Shown piece after piece: positions 6,058 to 10,143 of a DNA stretch of 10,143 nt. The stretch lies in assembly GCA_022826345.1 (NCBI GenBank), contig JAJDVB010000048.1, positions 1 to 10,143 on the forward strand, written 5' to 3'. How positions within the stretch are numbered: the first letter of the stretch is position 1; each line of letters begins with the position of its first letter. The DNA comes from Alphaproteobacteria bacterium (GTDB lineage: Bacteria; Pseudomonadota; Alphaproteobacteria; UBA828). The translations under genes and the position numbers were made by a program. A model generated the notes under the pieces. It was given only the letters and a program-made list of their open reading frames with translations, was not told the origin of the DNA and did not search any database.

Positions 6058-6292
6058 TGCGATTAGGAAATCTGGCATAGTGTCGAAGGGAGATAGTCGC
6101 TGCGGGAGTCGAACCGCGCTGCAACCCAGCGACTGTACGCACGATTCTTCGTGGACACGCCTGCCGGTCCCACAATCTGCCCAACACCGCGAGCCGGAAT
6201 AGCGCGGACCCTGCCGGAGCGTCCGCACCTTGTCGCGATCGCAACCCGGAAGGGGCCTGAAACGGCTTGGCCTCAATTGATCGAATCCGCTT
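6058..6292. other. Intergenic region without a supportable gene
   Basis: No convincing coding sequence is seen on either strand. The small open frames here lack ribosome-binding sites and recognisable motifs. The only structure noted is the tRNA-like inverted repeat at 6095-6134. The region separates the tracrRNA from the 3' end of the toxin gene and may hold the junction between the CRISPR module and the mobile-element genes. Confidence 0.5.
6095..6134 (-). other. Inverted repeat resembling a tRNA acceptor and T-arm
   Basis: AGTCGCTG (6095-6102) and CAGCGACT (6127-6134) are perfect 8-nt complements. Between them, on the minus strand, lies CGGTTCGACTCCCG, which looks like a tRNA T-arm (GTTCGA loop). 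There is no D-arm, anticodon arm or CCA end, so this is not a functional tRNA. It could be a decayed tRNA fragment, such as an attachment-site remnant, or a chance hairpin. Confidence 0.35.
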
Positions 6293-6715
6293 TCATGTTT
6301 CCGACCACGGATCGAATATCTCCACGCCCGTGGTCCGGAAGTCCGCCACGTTCCCCGTGACCACCGTCATCCCGTGAACCATGGCCGTCGCCGCGATCAG
6401 CGCGTCCCGTTCGGCCCTTGGATCGGGAACATGGAGTTGTGCGCACTTGAGGGCCACAGTGGCATCGACGGGCAACGTGCGCTCCAGGAACTCGGGCAGC
6501 ACATGCCGATCCATCCAGGTGCGCAGGCGCTCCCCCTGCCCGACGTCCCGCCGCTCGACGCGAAGGATGCCGATCTCCAGCTCCATGAGCGTGAGCGCCG
6601 AGTTGTAGAAGCTCGCCGCGTCCCGGCCGGAGATCCACGCCGCAACACGGGCGTCCGCCCTGCCGTCCCCGAGCTTGCGCAACTCGGAGATCACGTTCGT
6701 ATCCAGCAGGAACAT
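6293..6715 (-). CDS. vapC: PIN-domain ribonuclease toxin, VapC family
   Basis: This is the toxin of a type II toxin-antitoxin pair; VapC proteins cleave RNA (tRNA or rRNA) when free of antitoxin. The 140-aa product has the full set of PIN acidic residues: Asp5 in MFLLDTNVISE, Glu45 in TLMELEIG, Asp104 in ERDALIAATA and Asp125 in NVADF. The length is normal for the family, and the sequence around the motifs resembles the FitB/VapC type. The ATG overlaps the antitoxin stop by one base (TGATG), and there is no clear ribosome-binding site of its own, so translation is probably coupled to the antitoxin. The RNA target cannot be inferred. It may stabilise the element carrying the transfer genes. 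Confidence 0.93.
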   Translation of the reverse strand: MFLLDTNVISELRKLGDGRADARVAAWISGRDAASFYNSALTLMELEIGILRVERRDVGQGERLRTWMDRHVLPEFLERTLPVDATVALKCAQLHVPDPRAERDALIAATAMVHGMTVVTGNVADFRTTGVEIFDPWSET

Positions 6716-6969
6716 CAGGAGAGATCGGGCGCAGCAGCCTCGATACGCGCACGCGGCGGATCGAAGTCGATATCGGCCAGCCCCGGCATCGACAATGCCT
6801 CCACGAGACTGCGGCCCTGGCCCGTCAGCCGCCGGTAATCCTCGATGCTGAGAAGGACGTGGGCGGGCTTGCCGCGGTCGGTGATGAACACCGGCCCCGA
6901 CTTCGCGGCCTTCTTTGCGCGCGCGACGTCCTGATTGAGTTCGCGGCTGGATACGGTGGTGACGGTCAT
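6715..6969 (-). CDS. Type II antitoxin, Phd/YefM-like, partner of VapC
   Basis: This is an antitoxin that neutralises the adjacent VapC and normally represses its own operon. The 84-aa product starts MTVTTVSSRELNQDVARAKK and continues with PVFITDRGKPAHVLLSIEDYRRL, the classic Phd/YefM DNA-binding fold (residues about 1-50). A variable acidic tail follows that would wrap the toxin. The ATG at 6969 is chosen over longer upstream starts because it opens the conserved domain, has a GGAG about 7 nt upstream, and follows the promoter and operator-like sequence. The stop overlaps the toxin start in TGATG. The order antitoxin-toxin is typical. Confidence 0.92.
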   Translation of the reverse strand: MTVTTVSSRELNQDVARAKKAAKSGPVFITDRGKPAHVLLSIEDYRRLTGQGRSLVEALSMPGLADIDFDPPRARIEAAAPDLS

Positions 6970-6980
6970 GCCGGGCTCCG

Positions 6981-7010
6981 ATGTGTATGTAGCGATGTAA
7001 CTACCATATC
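6981..7010 (-). promoter_or_regulatory. Probable operator and promoter of the toxin-antitoxin operon
   Basis: An AT-rich patch in otherwise GC-rich DNA contains an imperfect palindrome with GTAG (6989-6992) and CTAC (7001-7004) arms, extended by partly matching flanks. A TATGGT box (7008-7003, minus strand) could be the -10. This is where the antitoxin, alone or with toxin, would be expected to bind. A convincing -35 box was not found. Confidence 0.4.
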
Positions 7011-7202
7011 GCCGGACGGGCAAGGGCCGGAACCTGGTATCATTTGGGCGCCGACGATCAGCGTGACGGACCTTGCGGGTTGGCCTCGCGCTGAATTCGG
7101 GCGCTGCCGTCACGCATGAGACGGTGGCCTCGCCAGCACTGTTTCCCCTGAACATGCGAGCGCCCCGGGTCGGAGCCTGCCGGCCCCGAGCAGCGGCGGC
7201 GA
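7011..7202. other. Intergenic spacer between the antitoxin gene and the AlpA-like gene
   Basis: No gene is supported here. Near its right edge GCGGCGA (7196-7202) pairs with TCGCCGC (7210-7216), a 7-bp GC-rich hairpin that overlaps the end of the AlpA-like gene. It lacks a T-tract, so a terminator role is uncertain. Confidence 0.4.
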
Positions 7203-7418
7203 TCAGCGGTCGCCGCTGTCTCCGTGCGCGACAGGCCTGCCGGCGGCCCACTCGTCGAGGTCCACCACCCGCCATCTCACGCTGCGCTTGCCGATCTTCA
7301 CCGGCTCCGGGAAGCGCCCGGCGCGCATCTCGCAGTAGATCCAGCTTCGCGAAACGCCGAAGCGCTCCTCGACCTCCTCGCGGCGCATCAGCTCGCGCAC
7401 CATGGTGTTGCTCATCAC
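7203..7418 (-). CDS. AlpA-like helix-turn-helix regulator or excisionase
   Basis: This small DNA-binding protein (70-71 aa) is of the AlpA/MerR-like winged HTH type found in prophages and integrative elements, where such proteins activate integrase or excision genes. LMRREEVEERFGVSRSWIY is the helix-turn-helix. AGRFPEPVKIGKRSVRWR is the wing, and VVDLDEWAAGR the closing helix, all in the family order. A strong AAGGAGG lies 6 nt before a GTG at 7418 and 9 nt before an ATG at 7415; either could be used. It follows the membrane-protein gene on the same strand with about 60 nt between, so it may belong to the same operon. Its target genes are not visible here. Confidence 0.88.
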   Translation of the reverse strand: MMSNTMVRELMRREEVEERFGVSRSWIYCEMRAGRFPEPVKIGKRSVRWRVVDLDEWAAGRPVAHGDSGDR

Positions 7419-7437
7419 AGGTTTCCTCCTTTTCGTC

Positions 7438-7463
7438 GCGGCGGGGTTCGCATTCCCCGCCGC
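7438..7463. repeat. Perfect 9-bp inverted repeat between the membrane-protein and AlpA-like genes
   Basis: GCGGCGGGG (7438-7446) and CCCCGCCGC (7455-7463) flank an 8-nt loop, 20 nt upstream of the AlpA-like start. There is no T-tract on either strand. It could stall transcription, stabilise an mRNA end, or be a protein-binding site. Confidence 0.5.
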
Positions 7464-7479
7464 CTTCTCTCCACCGCAG

Positions 7480-8217
7480 TCACGGCCGCACCGTCAGCGG
7501 ACATTCGACGACCGTGTCCGTCTCCATGGCCTGGTGCTCGCAGTCGACGATGGTGCGTCCGTAGGTGTTCCAGATGTGCTCACCCCAGCCTCGGGTGGGA
7601 TCGTGCAGGGGGACGACTTCGAACTGCACCTGGACCAGCAGGCCGAGAAGGACGCAGGCGGGGAGGCCCGCGGCCATCGCGAGACCCGCCCAGCGCCTGC
7701 GCCTGCGCCTCTCGTTCCCGGCCCAGCGCACGAATTCGGCCTTGAAGGCGCGGAGCGCGGCCGCGAGTTCCGCCGCCGCGCTCATCGCCGCGTCCCGGGG
7801 CTCCTGAGCCTCGTCCGGCGGTCGCTCGGGCCGCGCTCCTGTCGCGTCAGTGCCCCCGCCGTGCGGGTCGACCGGCTCAATCGCATCTTCCTGCGCAACA
7901 TGCGGCGGCTCCTGTCCATGTTCGTACTCCGCGATCTTCTCCGCGACATAGCGCGCGAAGAGCCAGCTTTCGCCGCTTGCCGACACAACGCCGCCGCGCT
8001 TCTCCGCCGGAGCGGGGTCCGCCCCGGCGTCGGATGCCGGCGGGGCCGGGCCGTCGCCGGCGGGCGCGCTGCCCGCGCCTGCCGACTCATCCCCCGCCGG
8101 CTTGCCGCCGCGGGATTCGCCCCGCGGCTCGTGCCGCTGCCCGTTGACGGGCCGCCTCTCCTCATGGTCGTGATCCAGGTCGATGCCATCCGGCATCGTG
8201 GGCCTCCTGGCAGTCAT
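7480..8217 (-). CDS. Hypothetical single-pass membrane protein with disordered N-terminus
   Basis: The function is not recognised. The product is about 245 aa. Residues 1-90 are rich in Pro, Ala, Gly and charged residues and are probably disordered. A SWLFARYVAEKIAEYEHGQE helix and a second low-complexity stretch follow. Next come an Ala-rich helix (AMSAAAELAAALRAFKAEF) and a basic NERRRRRRW cluster directly before a hydrophobic segment (AGLAMAAGLPACVLLGLLV). A short C-terminal domain has two Cys (DCEHQ and VECP). The basic cluster before the membrane span suggests the N-terminus is cytoplasmic. The ATG at 8217 overlaps the traG stop (ATGA) and has GGAGG 7 nt upstream; a second ATG at 8196 has AGGAGG 6 nt upstream. 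Coupling to the TraG gene suggests a transfer-related role, which is inference only. Confidence 0.75.
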   Translation of the reverse strand: MTARRPTMPDGIDLDHDHEERRPVNGQRHEPRGESRGGKPAGDESAGAGSAPAGDGPAPPASDAGADPAPAEKRGGVVSASGESWLFARYVAEKIAEYEHGQEPPHVAQEDAIEPVDPHGGGTDATGARPERPPDEAQEPRDAAMSAAAELAAALRAFKAEFVRWAGNERRRRRRWAGLAMAAGLPACVLLGLLVQVQFEVVPLHDPTRGWGEHIWNTYGRTIVDCEHQAMETDTVVECPLTVRP

Positions 8218-10143
8218 TCCGCACCTCCCATGATCGTCGTCGGCCGGCGTGTACCGCCGCCCGCAGCGGAGTTGGCCGCCGCCATCTCCTTGCGCAGAAC
8301 GTACGGGTTGGGATCGGCCAGGAAACGCGTGTCCGGCCGCTCCCAGTAGTGCGCGTGGTGGAGATGAAGCGCGTCGCGCTTGATGTCTTTCGCCGCCCCG
8401 ATCACGTACTGACGGTCCGGCGCCATCGTCATCAGCTCGTCGGGCGTCACCAGCCGCTCGCGCACGAGGCTGAAGGATTCTCCGGCCTGCCACTGCGTGT
8501 TGCCGGCAACCGCGCGGCTGTCCGAGACGCTGCCCGAGCGGCTCTCCGTCCGGCCCTCGAAGGTGGCGGTGCCGATGGCCTTGGACATCTCCTCCGCGCC
8601 CTCCGCGTCGGTGCGCGGAAAGCCGAGGATCTGGACGACCTCGGCAAGATCCAGCAGCGTCTTGCGGTGCTCCTTGCCCCAGGTCGAATCAAGCGCAGAG
8701 ATCGACTGGGCGAAGCACCAGAAGTGCACTCCCTTGCCGGCGGCCATGGTATAGCCGTCCATCACCGGCTTGAGGTATCCGAGCCTCGGCATCTCGTCGA
8801 TCACGATCAGCATGTCGCGCTCGAGCGGCCTGATGCCCGCCACGGCGTTGGGGATGGCAACCCAGAGTCGGAGCCAGCCCTTGACGTGCTCGACGGTCTC
8901 CTCCGGCACGACGACGAAGAGATCGATGTCGCCGTCTGCCAGCATCAGCGGGTTGAAGCCCCTCTGCTTGGAGGTGTGGGCGAGCAGCTCCGGGTAGTTG
9001 AGGAAGGAGAGCTGGTTGGCGATGGTGCTGAAGTTCGACCCGCCTTCCTCCTTGCCCACCTGCGCCTGGCGCTCGACGGCGATGTGGGTCAGACCGCCGG
9101 CGAAGCGCTCCGTTCTGCGGACCAGCTCAGCGAACTCCTCCCGCTCCCCCGGCCCCATGGAGAGCATGCGATAGACCGAGCCCAGGGTCTGGAACCCGGG
9201 CGGCTCGCGGAAGCGCACCCAGGCCATGTACCCGGCGACGATGGCGCGGGCGGACTCGTAGAAGTGCCGGCTGTTCTCGGGCGCGCCCGGACGCGGCGGG
9301 GTCAGCAGGGCGTCGAGCAGCACGTTGATGTCGCGCACCGCGAGGCCCTCGTCCTCGCGGATGAACGAGAGCGGGTTGTAGTTGGAGCCGATCACCTCCG
9401 GCACCAGGCACCCCCCGAAATCCTCCCTGTGCTTCCTCACCACCCCGAAGGGATCGATGAGCACGGTCCGCCGGCCCATCTCGCGGCGGCGGCGCGCGGC
9501 GATGCAGTACAGCTCGCCGCGCGGGTCGATGGTGACGGTGGAGCCGTCGAAGCCGCGTCCCTCGGGCGAGAGCAGGTTGAGGGCGATGAGGGCGCCCTTT
9601 CCGGCGCGGGGCGGGGCGACGGTGATGGCGGAGCCTTCGAGGGACCAGCCGACGAGCGGCGCATTCCGGCCGGCGCCCCACTGGCCCAGCAGGATGCCGT
9701 TCCGCTTCGCCAGCCGGCGCAGGAACCGGCGCCCGAGCAGGCTCGCATGTCCGTGCAGGTCGGAGTCGGCGCGGCGGCGGCGGTCGCTGCCACCCAGATG
9801 CCGGAAGGTGGCGACGGCTGCCTCGAACCAGAGAATGCAGAGCACCCCGGTGGCGGGCAGCGGCACGACCGCCATCGCCAGGGCGAGCCCGTCCAGCGCC
9901 CCGAGCCAGCCCGTGACGGCCCCGAGGGAGGGCGCATGCTGGAGCGGCCGCACCACCCCGGTCCAGAGCGAGGCCCCGGCCACCGCCAGCGCGCCGCCGT
10001 AGAGCCCGAAGCGGAGCCAGAGTAAGGAGTCCTTCCGGTCGCCGGCGAAGTAGGCGAGGAACGACGCTCCGACGGCCGTGCCGAGGCCGGCGGCGGTGAC
10101 GTCTTCCGGCCGGTGTCCGTTGACCAGCCAGGCCGCCCAAGCT
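8214..10143 (-). CDS. VirD4/TraG-family type IV coupling ATPase (5' end outside window)
   Basis: Coupling proteins bring the DNA-relaxase complex to the type IV secretion channel during conjugation. The reading frame is open through the right edge, so the N-terminus is missing and about 640 codons are visible. Hydrophobic segments lie near the visible N-terminus (around 10070, 9990 and 9850-9910). The Walker A motif APPRAGKGALIALNLL (about 9570-9620) has the GKG form common in VirD4/TraG. The Walker B is MLIVIDEMPRLGYL (about 8780-8815), followed by a Gln-containing FAQSISALDS segment also typical of the family. A conserved FNPLSFIR-like stretch reads YNPLSFIR here. The stop at 8214 overlaps the next gene by 4 nt. 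No relaxase or channel genes are in view, so whether the element is self-transmissible is unknown. Confidence 0.93.
   Translation of the reverse strand, partial: AWAAWLVNGHRPEDVTAAGLGTAVGASFLAYFAGDRKDSLLWLRFGLYGGALAVAGASLWTGVVRPLQHAPSLGAVTGWLGALDGLALAMAVVPLPATGVLCILWFEAAVATFRHLGGSDRRRRADSDLHGHASLLGRRFLRRLAKRNGILLGQWGAGRNAPLVGWSLEGSAITVAPPRAGKGALIALNLLSPEGRGFDGSTVTIDPRGELYCIAARRRREMGRRTVLIDPFGVVRKHREDFGGCLVPEVIGSNYNPLSFIREDEGLAVRDINVLLDALLTPPRPGAPENSRHFYESARAIVAGYMAWVRFREPPGFQTLGSVYRMLSMGPGEREEFAELVRRTERFAGGLTHIAVERQAQVGKEEGGSNFSTIANQLSFLNYPELLAHTSKQRGFNPLMLADGDIDLFVVVPEETVEHVKGWLRLWVAIPNAVAGIRPLERDMLIVIDEMPRLGYLKPVMDGYTMAAGKGVHFWCFAQSISALDSTWGKEHRKTLLDLAEVVQILGFPRTDAEGAEEMSKAIGTATFEGRTESRSGSVSDSRAVAGNTQWQAGESFSLVRERLVTPDELMTMAPDRQYVIGAAKDIKRDALHLHHAHYWERPDTRFLADPNPYVLRKEMAAANSAAGGGTRRPTTIMGGAE

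Noticed and set aside
7402..8349. A 315-codon open frame on the + strand opposite the membrane-protein gene
   Set aside because: It is a GC-driven shadow with no recognisable domain. The minus-strand frame has good ribosome-binding sites, an ATGA overlap with traG and a clear membrane span.
9570..9620. GKG instead of GKS/T in the TraG Walker A as a defect
   Set aside because: GKG is common in VirD4/TraG coupling proteins, so it is not evidence of inactivation.
8349..10025. A 558-codon open frame on the + strand
   Set aside because: It is antisense to the VirD4/TraG gene, which has Walker motifs and family features. The long opposite frame is an effect of high GC, and its product is low-complexity.

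Overview
The window carries a complete type II-C CRISPR-Cas locus joined to a segment of a mobile or conjugative element. High GC, a compact Cas9 (about 1,057 aa), the gene order cas9-cas1-cas2 without csn2 or cas4, and a repeat beginning GTTGCGG and ending in TAAACT all suggest an alphaproteobacterium. This host call is an inference from composition and remembered families, not a database match.

Layout. Positions 1-1063 hold the end of a CRISPR array (one partial and 16 complete 36-nt repeats, 16 spacers), followed by a terminator at 1076-1101 that faces the + direction. cas2 (1136-1516), cas1 (1506-2405) and cas9 (2424-5597) run on the minus strand as one tight operon. Upstream of cas9, 5598-6057 is a dense non-coding control region. 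It holds a tRNA-like gene 21 nt before the cas9 start, a TTGACA promoter firing toward cas9, a divergent promoter, a degenerate repeat, and the tracrRNA anti-repeat with its 3' hairpin on the + strand. Positions 6058-6292 contain only a tRNA-like inverted repeat. Then, on the minus strand, come a Phd/YefM-VapC type toxin-antitoxin pair (6293-6969), an AlpA-like regulator (7203-7418), a small single-pass membrane protein (7480-8217) and a VirD4/TraG coupling ATPase cut by the window edge (8214-10143).

Main observation. About 70 nt upstream of the anti-repeat, on the same strand, is a degenerate copy of the CRISPR repeat (5882-5906). A transcript through both could fold on itself into a natural single-guide RNA. 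The roughly 20 nt just before that pseudo-repeat (5862-5881) match a site at 5778-5796 directly upstream of the -35 box of the promoter toward cas9: nine contiguous seed bases, and 18 of 19 positions overall if one guide base is bulged. This is the architecture of the long tracrRNA of Streptococcus pyogenes (type II-A), which directs Cas9 to repress its own promoter, but here it lies in a II-C locus. I infer that a long tracrRNA acts with Cas9 as an autorepressor.

How the parts work together. crRNAs are read on the + strand, probably from promoters inside each repeat. They pair with tracrRNA through a 22-bp perfect duplex and load Cas9, while Cas1-Cas2 add spacers. The proposed long tracrRNA would set the level of the system. 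The TraG, AlpA and toxin-antitoxin genes suggest that the locus sits on, or beside, an integrative or plasmid element.
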